Shown: positions 7,660-17,410 of the stretch, one piece after another | Position numbering within the stretch: the stretch's first letter is position 1 | Layout of the letters: the number at the start of each line of letters is the position of its first letter | From: an uncultured Pseudomonadota bacterium | GTDB taxonomy: Bacteria > Pseudomonadota > Gammaproteobacteria > Steroidobacterales > Steroidobacteraceae | Length of the DNA: 21,162 nt | Assembly (NCBI GenBank): GCA_946479515.1 | Contig: CAMLGF010000065.1 | Coordinates: forward strand, 1 to 21,162 | Direction of reading: 5' to 3' | The notes under the pieces: generated by a model | The model's database searches: none | Seen by the model: only the letters and a program-made list of their open reading frames with translations | Told to the model about the DNA's origin: nothing | Made by a program: the position numbers and the translations under genes

Positions 7660-8957
7660 GCGCGCCCACGGCGGACGCGCCGGTACCGGATGCCGGCGCG
7701 CGCCCGGTGATCCGTGGCGCCGAGCGGCTGGCGCTGCTGGCGGCGGCCGGGGGTTACTTCTGCCTGCTGTGCGGTTACTACACGCTGCGGCCGCTGCGCG
7801 AGGCCATGGCGCTCGAGGTGGGCACGGAGCGCCTGCCGCAATTGTTTGCCGTTGCCTTTCTCTGCTGTGCCGCGCTCCTGCTGCCGTACTGGTGGCTGGT
7901 GGCGCGCACGCCGCGCGGACGGCTGCCATGGCTGGTGTACACGCCGTTCATGCTGGTGTTCGTCGGTCTGGCCGTCGGCCTGCAATGGCATCCCGGCAGC
8001 CGCGATCTGGCCTTCGGATACTTCATCGCGCTCAGCGTGGCCAACCTGTTCCTGATCGCGGTGTTCTGGAGCGCCATGGCCGATGTGTGGCGGCCCGAGC
8101 TGGCAAAGCGCTTCTACGGCTTCGTCGCCGCGGGCGGCAGCGCGGGTGCGCTCGTCGGGCCGACGCTGGTGAGGCAGCTGGTGCACGAGCTCGGGCCGAC
8201 ACCACTGATCCTCGGCGCCTGCGCGCTGATCATGGGCTCCGCGCTCATGGTGTCGGTGGCGCGCGACCGCCTGCGGCGCGGCCAGGGGGCGCGTGTGCCG
8301 GATGCGGCCATCCCGGTGGGCGGCCGGGCGGTCGACGATGTGAAGCGGCTGGTCACCTCTCCCTATCTACTCGGGATCGCGGGCATCATCTTCGTCGGCC
8401 AGGTCATCGGCGGCTTCATGTACGCCGAGCAGGGCCGCTATGTGCAGTCCCACTACCAGACCCTGGCGGACCGGGCGGCGCTGTTCGCACAGCTCGAGTT
8501 CTGGGTGAACATCGTGACCCTGGTGTTCCAGGCAGGCGTGGTGACGGCGCTGTCGTGGCGCAACAGCCTGGCCACCGGCCTGTCGGCCATGCCCGTGCTC
8601 GTCGGCGGCACCTTCATCGTCCTGGCGGTCTTCCCGCTGGGCGGCGTGCTGCTGGTCACGCAGGTGATCCGCCGGGCCGCGGATTATGGCCTCGGCAAGC
8701 CGACGCGCGAGATGCTGTTCACGGTGCTGAACCCCGAGAGCAAGTTCAAGAGCAAGAGCCTCATCGACATCCTGTTGCACCGGGGCACCGACGCGGTCGC
8801 GCAGTCGCTCTACTGGTCGCTGGCGCGGATGGAAATCGGCGTCGGCGGCATCGCCTGGCTGTGCGCCGGTCTCAGCGGCCTGATGTTGGCCGCCACGACC
8901 TGGCTCGGGCGCAGCTTCGAGCGGCGGCGTTCGGGCGGCGGCGCGCCGGAGTCATGA
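7656..8957 (+). CDS. NTT/TLC-family (ATP/ADP translocase-like) transporter
   Basis: This 433-aa polytopic membrane protein has about eleven or twelve hydrophobic segments and no signal peptide. It resembles the nucleotide transporter family best known from rickettsiae, chlamydiae and plastids. Matching features are TLRPLREAMAL at residues 43-53 and the stretch at about 351-380 (REMLFTVLNPESKFKSKSLI, then DILLHRGTDA), which aligns with the family's conserved REELYIPLD...KxKAK..ID....R.GD pattern. Homologues in free-living bacteria are usually annotated as NTP/NDP exchange transporter or MFS-like, and their substrates are mostly unproven. The gene overlaps its neighbours on both sides by ATGA, so it is co-translated with the dehydratase and the MATE exporter. 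A general MFS transporter is the alternative call. Confidence 0.8.
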   Translation: MSAPTADAPVPDAGARPVIRGAERLALLAAAGGYFCLLCGYYTLRPLREAMALEVGTERLPQLFAVAFLCCAALLLPYWWLVARTPRGRLPWLVYTPFMLVFVGLAVGLQWHPGSRDLAFGYFIALSVANLFLIAVFWSAMADVWRPELAKRFYGFVAAGGSAGALVGPTLVRQLVHELGPTPLILGACALIMGSALMVSVARDRLRRGQGARVPDAAIPVGGRAVDDVKRLVTSPYLLGIAGIIFVGQVIGGFMYAEQGRYVQSHYQTLADRAALFAQLEFWVNIVTLVFQAGVVTALSWRNSLATGLSAMPVLVGGTFIVLAVFPLGGVLLVTQVIRRAADYGLGKPTREMLFTVLNPESKFKSKSLIDILLHRGTDAVAQSLYWSLARMEIGVGGIAWLCAGLSGLMLAATTWLGRSFERRRSGGGAPES

Positions 8958-10369
8958 GTGCCGCTCCCGCATCGCTGCCGGCGCAACGCATCGACGGTGC
9001 CGGCCAGGCGCACGTCGATCTGCGCGCGATCGCGCGGCTGGCCGCACCGCTCATGGCCACCAATGCCGTGCAGGCCGCGCTCAATCTGACCGATCTGTGG
9101 TTCATAGGCCGCGTGTCCACCGACGCCGTGGCGGCCATGGGAGCTATCTACTGGATCATGACCTGCGCAATCCTGCTGTTCGGCGGTGTGGGGCTGGCGG
9201 TGCAGACTTTCGTCGCGCAGGCGCACGGCAGCCGGCGCGCCGCGCGGGCCTCGCGCGCCTTGTGGAGCGCCCTGTGGGCTTCCCTGGCGCTGGTGCCGGT
9301 TTTTCTCGTGCTGGCATTCGCCGGACCGTGGGTGTTGCGGCCGTTCGGCCTCGATGCTGAGGTCGAGCAGCGGGCGCTGGAGTACTGGGCACCGCGCATG
9401 GGCGGCGCGTTCATCGGCACCATGGCGTGGGCCGCGATGGGATTCTTCAATGGCATCTCGGCGGTGAGATTCACGATGGTCATCGTGGTCACCACCACGG
9501 TCGTCAATGCCGCCGCGAACCAGCTGTTCATGTTCGAGCTCGGTTTGGGGATGCGAGGCGCGGCATGGGGTACCAACGTCGCGCAGACCGTCGGCATGCT
9601 GCTCGCCCTGTGGCTGTTCCTGCATGGCGAGGTCGGCCGGCACTACCGGTCGGCGCTCACTTGGCGCCCGCGCTGGGCGGTCATTCGTGCGCAGCTCGCC
9701 GTGGGGCTGCCCATCGGCATCATGTACGGCGCGGATGTGCTGGGTCTGGCGCTGTCGCAGATGATGATCGCGCAGACCAGTGCCACGGGAGCGGCGGCCA
9801 CCCAGATCGTGATGTCGCTGACTTCGATGGCCTATCTGCCGACCATTGGCATTGCGCTGGCCGGTACCACGCTCGTGGGACAGTCGATCGGCCGTGGTGA
9901 TCGCCAGTGGGCCCGTCGGCTCGGCAACGTCGTAATCGGCCTGTGCGCGGCGCAGATGGCCTGCGTCGCGGTGTTGCTGCTGCTGGTGGGTCCCTGGGTG
10001 CTGCCGTGGTTCGTGAGCAGCGGTGGCGCCGACGCGGCCGACGTGGTGTCGCTCGGGCTGGCGCTGCTCTGGCCTGCGGCGGCGTACCAGATCTTCGACG
10101 GCCTGTACTGCGGCGCGAGCTTCTGTCTGCGCGGCGCGGGCGACACGCGTGTGCCCGCGTTGACCGCGCTGGTACTTTCCTGGTTCCTGTTCGTACCTCT
10201 GGCGCACACGCTGATATTCGCGCCCGGGCGCGGGTGGTTTGACGCCGCGCCACAATATGGATTGGGCGCCAAGGGTGGCTGGCTGGCGCTCATGATCTAC
10301 GTGGTGTTGTTAGGCAGTGCGATGTACTGGCGCTGGCATCACGGCGCCTGGCAGCGAATGCGGCTGTGA
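8954..10369 (+). CDS. MATE family efflux transporter
   Basis: This 471-aa protein has about twelve membrane helices arranged as two similar halves. The first half opens LAAPLMATNAVQAALNLTDLWFIGRVST, and a comparable LAVGLPIGIMYGADVLGLALSQMMIA opens the second, the usual layout of MATE (NorM/DinF-like) cation-coupled multidrug exporters. The segment YQIFDGLYCGASFCLRGAGDTR is a classic MATE C-lobe signature. Its transported compound is unknown. The ATG at 8954 overlaps the preceding stop by ATGA and has GGAG at 8948-8951. The last codons (ATG CGG CTG TGA) are repeated downstream as a 12-bp tandem repeat. Confidence 0.93.
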   Translation: MSAAPASLPAQRIDGAGQAHVDLRAIARLAAPLMATNAVQAALNLTDLWFIGRVSTDAVAAMGAIYWIMTCAILLFGGVGLAVQTFVAQAHGSRRAARASRALWSALWASLALVPVFLVLAFAGPWVLRPFGLDAEVEQRALEYWAPRMGGAFIGTMAWAAMGFFNGISAVRFTMVIVVTTTVVNAAANQLFMFELGLGMRGAAWGTNVAQTVGMLLALWLFLHGEVGRHYRSALTWRPRWAVIRAQLAVGLPIGIMYGADVLGLALSQMMIAQTSATGAAATQIVMSLTSMAYLPTIGIALAGTTLVGQSIGRGDRQWARRLGNVVIGLCAAQMACVAVLLLLVGPWVLPWFVSSGGADAADVVSLGLALLWPAAAYQIFDGLYCGASFCLRGAGDTRVPALTALVLSWFLFVPLAHTLIFAPGRGWFDAAPQYGLGAKGGWLALMIYVVLLGSAMYWRWHHGAWQRMRL

Positions 10370-10393
10370 ACGCGGCTGTGCATGCGGCTGTGA
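10358..10393 (+). repeat. Three tandem 12-bp repeats at the MATE gene end
   Basis: Three 12-bp units follow each other: ATGCGGCTGTGA (10358-10369), ACGCGGCTGTGC (10370-10381) and ATGCGGCTGTGA (10382-10393). Units one and three are identical and unit two differs at two positions. The first unit is the last four codons (M-R-L-stop) of the MATE gene, so the 3' flank is a short tandem duplication of the coding end. The unit is a multiple of three, so the frame is kept: readthrough of the first stop would add seven residues before the next stop. Confidence 0.85.
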
Positions 10394-10456
10394 AGGGTTG
10401 CCACGCGTAGCTATTGCCTGATCGACGCGCGGGTTCGGGCGTGCTTAGATCGGCGC
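10394..10456 (+). promoter_or_regulatory. Possible promoter and leaderless start for the hydratase/dehydrogenase gene
   Basis: This is the first real non-coding gap after ccmA, about 63 bases long. A TTAGAT hexamer at 10445-10450 sits 6 bases before the ATG at 10457, which would place a transcription start at or near the start codon. No Shine-Dalgarno sequence is present. The -35 region at the matching distance is weak. TTGCCA at 10398-10403 is another -35-like hexamer but lacks a convincing -10 partner at normal spacing. This is a weak prediction. Confidence 0.3.
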
Positions 10457-12587
<2,131 letters not shown>

Positions 12588-12595
<8 letters not shown>

Positions 12596-13769
12596 TGCCG
12601 TGATCGTTTCGACCGCGCGTACCGCGCTCGCCAAGTCCTGGAAGGGAGCTTTCAATCTCACCCATGGAGCCACGCTGGGCGGACACGTGGTGCAGCACGC
12701 CATCGCGCGCGCCGGCATCGCGCCGGACCAGGTGGAAGACGTGCTCATGGGTTGCGCCAATCCGGAGGGCGCCACCGGTTTCAACATCGCCCGGCAGATC
12801 GCGCTGCGCGCCGGTTGCCCCGTGACCACCGCCGGCATGACCGTGAATCGCTTCTGCTCTTCGGGCCTGCAGACCATCGCGCTGGCCGCGCAACGCATTC
12901 TGACCGGCGAGGGCGAGATCTACGTCGCGGGCGGGCTCGAATCCATCTCCTGCGTGCAGAACGAGCGCATGAACACCTTCATGGCCAAGGAGCGCTGGCT
13001 CGAGGAGCACGTGCCGGCTATCTACTGGACCATGCTGCAGACCGCGGAGACCGTGGCCGCGCGCTATGGAATTCCGCGCGAAGCGCAGGACCGCTACGGC
13101 GTGCAGAGCCAGCAACGCGCGGCCGCGGCCCAGGCGGCCGGCAGGTTCGGCGAAGAGATCGTGCCCATCGAGGTGACGGCCGGCGTCGCCGATCGGGAAA
13201 CCGGGCGTCTCATGACGCGCACGCTCACGGTCTCGGCCGATGAAGGCATTCGAGCCGACACGACCTACGAGGCGGTGGCGAAGATCCGTGCCGCCTCGCC
13301 CGGGGGCGTGATCGCAGCCGGCAACGCCAGCCAGTTCTCCGACGGTGCCTCGGCCTGCGTGGTGATGAGCTCGGCGCGTGCCGAGCAGCTCGGGCTGCGG
13401 CCCCTCGGGCGCTTCCTCGGCTTCGCGGTGGCCGGCTGCGAGCCCGATGAAATGGGCATCGGTCCGGTGTTCGCCATCCCGAAGCTGCTGAAGCGCACCG
13501 GCAAGTCGATGGCCGACATCGACCTGTGGGAGCTGAACGAGGCCTTTGCCGTGCAGGTGATCTATTGCCGGGACAAGCTCGGCATCCCGGACGAGCGGCT
13601 CAATGTGAATGGCGGGGCCATTGCGGTTGGCCATCCTTATGGCATGACGGGGTCGCGCCTCGTCGGCCACGCACTTCTGGAAGGCCGTCGTCGCGGCGCG
13701 AAGCTGGTCGTGGTTACCATGTGCATCGGCGGCGGAATGGGGGCCGCGGGACTTTTCGAGGTGCTCTGA
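12588..13769 (+). CDS. Acetyl-CoA C-acyltransferase (3-ketoacyl-CoA thiolase)
   Basis: This thiolase cleaves 3-ketoacyl-CoA with CoA to release acetyl-CoA, or catalyses the reverse condensation. The 393-aa length is standard. The acyl-accepting cysteine is C90 ([11 protein letters not shown]). The C-terminal catalytic pair is H349 ([17 protein letters not shown]) and C379 ([13 protein letters not shown]). The [10 protein letters not shown] segment differs slightly from the common GHPxGxSGAR form. Translation starts at GTG 12588 behind a strong GGAGG, overlapping the dehydrogenase gene by 8 bases. Together the two genes supply hydration, oxidation and thiolysis, the last three steps of beta-oxidation. 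No acyl-CoA dehydrogenase or ligase is in the window. The symbol fadA is possible but not certain. Confidence 0.95.
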
Positions 13770-14492
13770 ATGCTCAGGAATCTGCTGGTCATCGTCCTGG
13801 CCGTGGCCCTCGGTGCCTTCGGCTATTCGATGTGGATGCGCAAGGATGCGGAAGAGAGCCCGCTGAACGTGATGGTGGCGCAGATGCGTACCCGCGCGAT
13901 CATCGAACACGAGCGCACCGTGACCGTATGGTACCGCGCCTGTCCCGAAGTGCCCGGCATCAACCCGGAGGTCATGGTCATCTGGCCCGCGAAGCTCAAC
14001 TACGAGCTCGATCTCGCGGCCACCCGACTGACACTGACTCCGGAAGGTGTCCTGCGCGCCGAGACGCCGCCCATTCGCATGGACGATCCGTCGGTTCCGT
14101 CGGACTACGGCGAGTACATGGCACAGACTTCGTTCTGGACGCTGGACAACGACCAGGCCATCGTCCGTCGCGAGATGCAGAAGGCGACGCCTCTGGCGCG
14201 TCATCTCACGGCGTATTTTCTCAGAAATGACATAGGGTTGAGTGAACATTTCAAAGAAGAACTCGAATCGTTTCTGCGCGCCATGACCGGGGCGCTCGGC
14301 GTGAACGTCACTCGCATCGATATCGACATTCCGGAACAGGAAGTGGTCATCCCGGCGCGACCCGAGCTGGCTCTCTGCGAGGGCACGGTGGCCGTGGCGA
14401 ACGGACTTGCGTTCGCGCGCCGTCAGGCCGACGGCTCGGTGATCGGCATTTACACGAAGAAGAAGCCGGACGCTCCGGCGGCGGCACCGTAG
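13770..14492 (+). CDS. Membrane-anchored protein of unknown function
   Basis: I do not recognise this 240-aa protein with certainty. A single N-terminal hydrophobic segment at about residues 3-22, preceded by an Arg, predicts an inner-membrane anchor with the rest in the periplasm. The remainder is mixed: a beta-rich part (RTVTVWYRACPEVPG; VMVIWPAKLNYELDLAATRL; GVLRAETPPIRMD), then a helical part (NDQAIVRREMQKATPLARHL to EELESFLRAMTGALG), then a beta-like end. That layout faintly resembles DUF4230-type proteins, but this is only an impression. The tail is KKKPDAPAAAP. The ATG follows the thiolase stop with no gap, so it is probably co-translated with the thiolase. Codon use and GC look like the neighbours. 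Confidence 0.85.
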   Translation: MLRNLLVIVLAVALGAFGYSMWMRKDAEESPLNVMVAQMRTRAIIEHERTVTVWYRACPEVPGINPEVMVIWPAKLNYELDLAATRLTLTPEGVLRAETPPIRMDDPSVPSDYGEYMAQTSFWTLDNDQAIVRREMQKATPLARHLTAYFLRNDIGLSEHFKEELESFLRAMTGALGVNVTRIDIDIPEQEVVIPARPELALCEGTVAVANGLAFARRQADGSVIGIYTKKKPDAPAAAP

Positions 14493-14556
14493 GCCAAACC
14501 ACCGGTCGCGGGGCTATGATCGGTCCCGTTTCTTCCACACTCACGGAGAGCTGTCC
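14493..14556 (+). promoter_or_regulatory. Probable promoter and RBS of the VOC/aldo-keto reductase pair
   Basis: This 64-base gap holds a good -10-like hexamer TATGAT at 14515-14520 and a clear Shine-Dalgarno GGAGAG at 14545-14550, 6 bases before the ATG at 14557. The -35 region at about 17 bases upstream is poor. It probably starts the two-gene VOC/reductase transcript, but the evidence is limited to the -10 and the RBS. Confidence 0.45.
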
Positions 14557-15630
14557 ATGGAAGCTGTCGATGTGCGCGGCCGATTCGTGTGGCATCAGTT
14601 GCTGACGCGTGACGTACCCGGCGCGAAGAAATTCTATCCCACGCTGGCCGGCTGGAAGGCGCAGCCCTGGCCGATCGACCCTAGCTACACGGTCTGCGTG
14701 GCGAATGACGTACCCACGGCGGGCATGATGGCATTCACGCCCGAGGTGCCCGCGGAAGCGCCGTCGCACTGGCTGCAGTACATCGGCACGCGCGACGTGG
14801 ATGGCACGGCGGAAGCAGCGGTGCGTGCGGGTGGCTCGATCCTCAAGGATCCCGCCGACATGCGGGGTGCGGGGCGATACGCGGTATTGAAAGACCCGCA
14901 GGGCGCCATATTCGCCATCATCGACCCGGAAAATGCGCGCGCCGAAGGCGCGGGCGTGCCGCCGCTCGGGCAATTCTCCTGGCACGAACTTGCGACCAGC
15001 GACCATGAGGCTGCCTTCGCGTTCTACAGCAATCTATTCGGCTGGGATGCCATCCGCCGCACGGACATGGGACCCGCGGGTGTCTACCTGGTCTTCGGAT
15101 ACGGCGGAGAGCAGCGGGGCGGCATCTACATCAAGCCTCCCGACTTGCCCTCGCCGCCGAACTGGCTGCCGTATGTGCACGTGCCCAGTGTCGACGCCGC
15201 GGCCGCCATGGTCGCCGCCGCGGGCGGCAAGATCGTGCAGCCGCCGATGGAAGTGCCTGGCGGCAGTCGCATCACCGTCATCACCGATCCTGCGGGCGCG
15301 GCCTTCGCGCTGCATTCCTATCCTGCCGCGTCCACCGCGGCGGAGCCCATGGCCGAGACGCGGCCGGCCGCCAAGCCGGCAGTGAAAGCAAAGGCTAAAG
15401 CGAAACCGAAAGCCAAAGCGAAACCGAAGGCCAAGGCAAAACCCAAGACCAAGGCAAAACCCAAGACCAAGGCGAAAGCCAGAGCCAGGGCCCGTACGCG
15501 CTCGCCGGCACGGAAAACTGCGCGCGGCAAGTCTAAGACTAGAGCGATGGCGCGGCCGGAGCCGAAATCGAAATCGAAATCGAGGATGAAGGCCCGGCCA
15601 AAACGGAAATTGGTGCGGAGAAAGAAATGA
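14557..15630 (+). CDS. Two-domain VOC (glyoxalase-like) protein with a long Lys/Ala tail
   Basis: The first 255 residues hold two vicinal-oxygen-chelate (glyoxalase/bleomycin-resistance) domains. Domain one spans about 8-124 (FVWHQLLTRDVPGAKKFYPT to GAIFAIIDP). Domain two spans about 139-254 (QFSWHELATSDHEAAFAFYS to GAAFALHSYP). Both carry the W-H-E/Q-L start and D-P-x-GA-x-FA end typical of this subgroup. From about residue 266 to 357 the protein is instead a very basic, low-complexity tail built from a six-residue KAKAKP-like repeat, then Arg/Ser/Lys-rich sequence. It resembles histone H1-like or AlgP-type tails, which bind nucleic acid; that role here is an inference. The start has a clear GGAGAG. 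The gene overlaps the reductase gene by ATGA. Substrate unknown. Confidence 0.87.
   Translation: MEAVDVRGRFVWHQLLTRDVPGAKKFYPTLAGWKAQPWPIDPSYTVCVANDVPTAGMMAFTPEVPAEAPSHWLQYIGTRDVDGTAEAAVRAGGSILKDPADMRGAGRYAVLKDPQGAIFAIIDPENARAEGAGVPPLGQFSWHELATSDHEAAFAFYSNLFGWDAIRRTDMGPAGVYLVFGYGGEQRGGIYIKPPDLPSPPNWLPYVHVPSVDAAAAMVAAAGGKIVQPPMEVPGGSRITVITDPAGAAFALHSYPAASTAAEPMAETRPAAKPAVKAKAKAKPKAKAKPKAKAKPKTKAKPKTKAKARARARTRSPARKTARGKSKTRAMARPEPKSKSKSRMKARPKRKLVRRKK
15391..15480 (+). repeat. Five in-frame 18-bp repeats encoding KAKAKP-like units
   Basis: Five consecutive 18-bp units encode K-A-K-A-K-P, K-A-K-A-K-P, K-A-K-A-K-P, K-T-K-A-K-P and K-T-K-A-K-A (residues 279-308 of the VOC protein). The units differ mainly at third codon positions (AAA/AAG, GCC/GCG/GCA, CCG/CCC), so the amino-acid repeat is better kept than the DNA. 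A second short run, three GAAATC hexamers at 15564-15581, encodes further Lys-Ser repeats in the same tail. Being multiples of three, copy changes would alter tail length and not the frame. Confidence 0.85.
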
Positions 15631-16583
15631 CGGGACGACGGCAGGTCATCAAGGCGGGGTTGGCAACGCTCGCGGGCGCACAGCTCGGCGGCGTCTGGGC
15701 GGCGGACAAGAGCGACGAACCGCCGCCGCGACCGGCGCCGCTCATGACCAAGCCAGTTCCTTCCACGGGTGAACGCCTGGCGGCGGTCGGACTCGGCACG
15801 AACAACTACAGCCCCACCACGGCTGAAGAGCGCGCCGCCCGGCGCGAGGTGGTAGCCGCGCTCACGGCCGCCGGTGCTCAGGTCATCGATACGGCGCCGG
15901 CTTATCGCCAGTCAGAAGAAGTGCTGGGCGAACTGATGGCGGACATCGGCAATCGCCCACAGGTGTTCATCGCCACCAAGGTCACGGCTCCCGAAGGCAG
16001 TCTCGCCAGGGGCGTCGCGATGATCGAGGAGTCCTTGCGCCGTCTCAAGACCGACCGGCTCGACCTGCTGCAGATCCACAGTCTCAACGGGGTCGACGTG
16101 CTTTTTCCTCACATGAACGAGCTGAAGCGCAAAGGCGTGGTCCGCTACATCGGCGTCACGACTTCGAGCGGCAGCCAGCATGCGCAGATGACCGAGCTCA
16201 TCAACTCTCAGCCGCTCGATTTCGTCCAGGTGGACTATTCACTGGGCAATCGCGCGGCCGCGGATTCGGTGCTGTCGGCGGCGCAGGCGCGGCGCGTCGG
16301 CGTGCTCATCAATCTGCCGTTCGGCGGGCGGCGCGACGGCAATCTGCTGTCGCGAGTCTCGGGCCGCGAGCTGCCGGACTGGGCCGCGGAATTCGGCGCG
16401 CGCACCTGGAGCCAGTTCTTCCTCAAGTACGTGGTGTCGCATCCGGCGGTGACCGTGGCCATTCCGGGCATGACGAAGATTGCCCATCTGCAGGACAACC
16501 TCGACGCCATTCGCGGGCCGATGCCCTCCGCGGCCATGCGCGCGCGTATGGAGAAGTACTGGGACCAGAACTTCGATTCCTGA
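15627..16583 (+). CDS. Tat-exported aldo/keto reductase
   Basis: This 318-aa protein is an aldo/keto reductase (NAD(P)H-dependent oxidoreductase of carbonyl or sugar substrates). The catalytic tetrad is complete: D88 and Y93 (VIDTAPAYRQSEEVLG), K118 (FIATKV) and H151 (LLQIHSLNG). The N-terminus, TGRRQVIKAGLATLAG with a hydrophobic core and an Ala-rich end near residue 26, is a twin-arginine signal, so the enzyme is probably exported folded with its cofactor. GGAG at 15617-15620 precedes the ATG at 15627, which overlaps the VOC stop by ATGA. The gene runs convergent to the minus-strand operon across a shared hairpin. The substrate is unknown. Confidence 0.92.
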   Translation: MTGRRQVIKAGLATLAGAQLGGVWAADKSDEPPPRPAPLMTKPVPSTGERLAAVGLGTNNYSPTTAEERAARREVVAALTAAGAQVIDTAPAYRQSEEVLGELMADIGNRPQVFIATKVTAPEGSLARGVAMIEESLRRLKTDRLDLLQIHSLNGVDVLFPHMNELKRKGVVRYIGVTTSSGSQHAQMTELINSQPLDFVQVDYSLGNRAAADSVLSAAQARRVGVLINLPFGGRRDGNLLSRVSGRELPDWAAEFGARTWSQFFLKYVVSHPAVTVAIPGMTKIAHLQDNLDAIRGPMPSAAMRARMEKYWDQNFDS

Positions 16584-16599
16584 GGCTGGGACAAAAGAA

Positions 16600-16631
16600 A
16601 ACGCCCGCGGGTCACACGACCCGCGGGCGTT
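16600..16631. terminator. Bidirectional intrinsic terminator between convergent genes
   Basis: A perfect 14-bp inverted repeat (AACGCCCGCGGGTC at 16600-16613 and GACCCGCGGGCGTT at 16618-16631) surrounds an ACAC loop. On the minus strand it is followed by TTCTTTTGTC, a good U-rich tail, so it is a strong terminator for the ThuA-end transcript. On the plus strand the following bases (CGCTTTCGAG) are less U-rich, so termination of the reductase transcript is weaker or only partly intrinsic. Confidence 0.92.
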
Positions 16632-16648
16632 CGCTTTCGAGCGACTGA

Positions 16649-17410
16649 CTACCTGCCGACGGCGTACTTGAGACCGCCGGTGATGATGTCGACGATGTAG
16701 GGCTCACTATAAGACTCGGCGGTGTGGCCCAGGCCGCTGTAGAACACTCTGCCGCCGCCGAATTCGTGATACCAGACGAGCGGATTCGGATTGGCATCGG
16801 CCTCACCGTCGCCGATGGTCGCGGGATCCACCGTGACGAGCACGTGGATCAGCGGATTGAAGTCCTTGTAGTAGTACCACTCGTCGGTGCGCGTGATCGT
16901 TCTGGGCAACTTGGCGGTCGCGGGGAACCTGGTGTCCGACACCGTCAGAGTACCTTTGGGAGTGCCCTTGGGATGGCGCTCGAAGTAGCCGCCGATCATC
17001 TGGCCATACCAGGGCCAGTGATAGTGCGAGTCTGCGGCGGCATGCAGCCCGACCACCCCCTTGCCCGATTTGAGAAAGCCAACCAACGCGTCGCGCTTGT
17101 CGCCGACGAACCATTCGGACTCGGGCTTCTTCGGGTCGGTGGTGGTGCTCACCAGCACCAGCGCCTGGTAGGTGGCCAGTTTGTCCGCGGTGAAAATCTC
17201 GGGATCTTCGCTGGCGTCGTAGCCGAAGCCGAGCCGGGTGGCGATGGCTTTCACCGCCTCGACGCCGGCGGGAATGGAATCGTGGCGAAAGCCCGTGCTG
17301 CCGGAGTAGATGAGCACCTTGGGTTTGCCGGCGGCGGCGGCCGGCGCCTGGAACGGCAGCAGGGAAAGCGCCAGGGCGGCGAGCCCCAGCATGGATCGGC
17401 GTGCGGTCAT
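16649..17410 (-). CDS. ThuA-like domain protein, exported
   Basis: This 253-aa protein carries a ThuA (trehalose-utilisation-like, class I glutamine-amidotransferase-like fold) domain. Visible family motifs are VLIYSGSTGFRHDSIPAGVE at 32-51, VVGLHAAADSHYHW at 119-132 and RVFYSGLGHTAESY at 221-234. The N-terminus has a twin-arginine-like signal (TARRSMLGLAALALSLL) with an AAAA stretch at about 24-28, so it should be exported. The open frame extends upstream, but the ATG at 17410 is chosen because it starts the signal peptide, has AAGGGG at 17416-17421 and overlaps the preceding stop by ATGA. ThuA-like proteins often neighbour sugar dehydrogenases; the exact reaction is not known. It ends just before the shared terminator. 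Confidence 0.9.
   Translation of the reverse strand: MTARRSMLGLAALALSLLPFQAPAAAAGKPKVLIYSGSTGFRHDSIPAGVEAVKAIATRLGFGYDASEDPEIFTADKLATYQALVLVSTTTDPKKPESEWFVGDKRDALVGFLKSGKGVVGLHAAADSHYHWPWYGQMIGGYFERHPKGTPKGTLTVSDTRFPATAKLPRTITRTDEWYYYKDFNPLIHVLVTVDPATIGDGEADANPNPLVWYHEFGGGRVFYSGLGHTAESYSEPYIVDIITGGLKYAVGR

Noticed and set aside
7769..8953. A long upstream extension of the MATE frame inside the NTT-family gene
   Set aside because: The extension is Arg/Gly/His-rich and overlaps a real coding frame. The ATG at 8954 has an RBS, overlaps the stop and begins a normal MATE N-terminus.
8810..10255. A 481-codon minus-strand open frame opposite the MATE gene
   Set aside because: No membrane or enzyme motif, composition typical of antisense shadow.
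15391..15480. The 18-bp repeats as a CRISPR array
   Set aside because: The units are directly adjacent without spacers, in frame, and encode a Lys/Ala tail.
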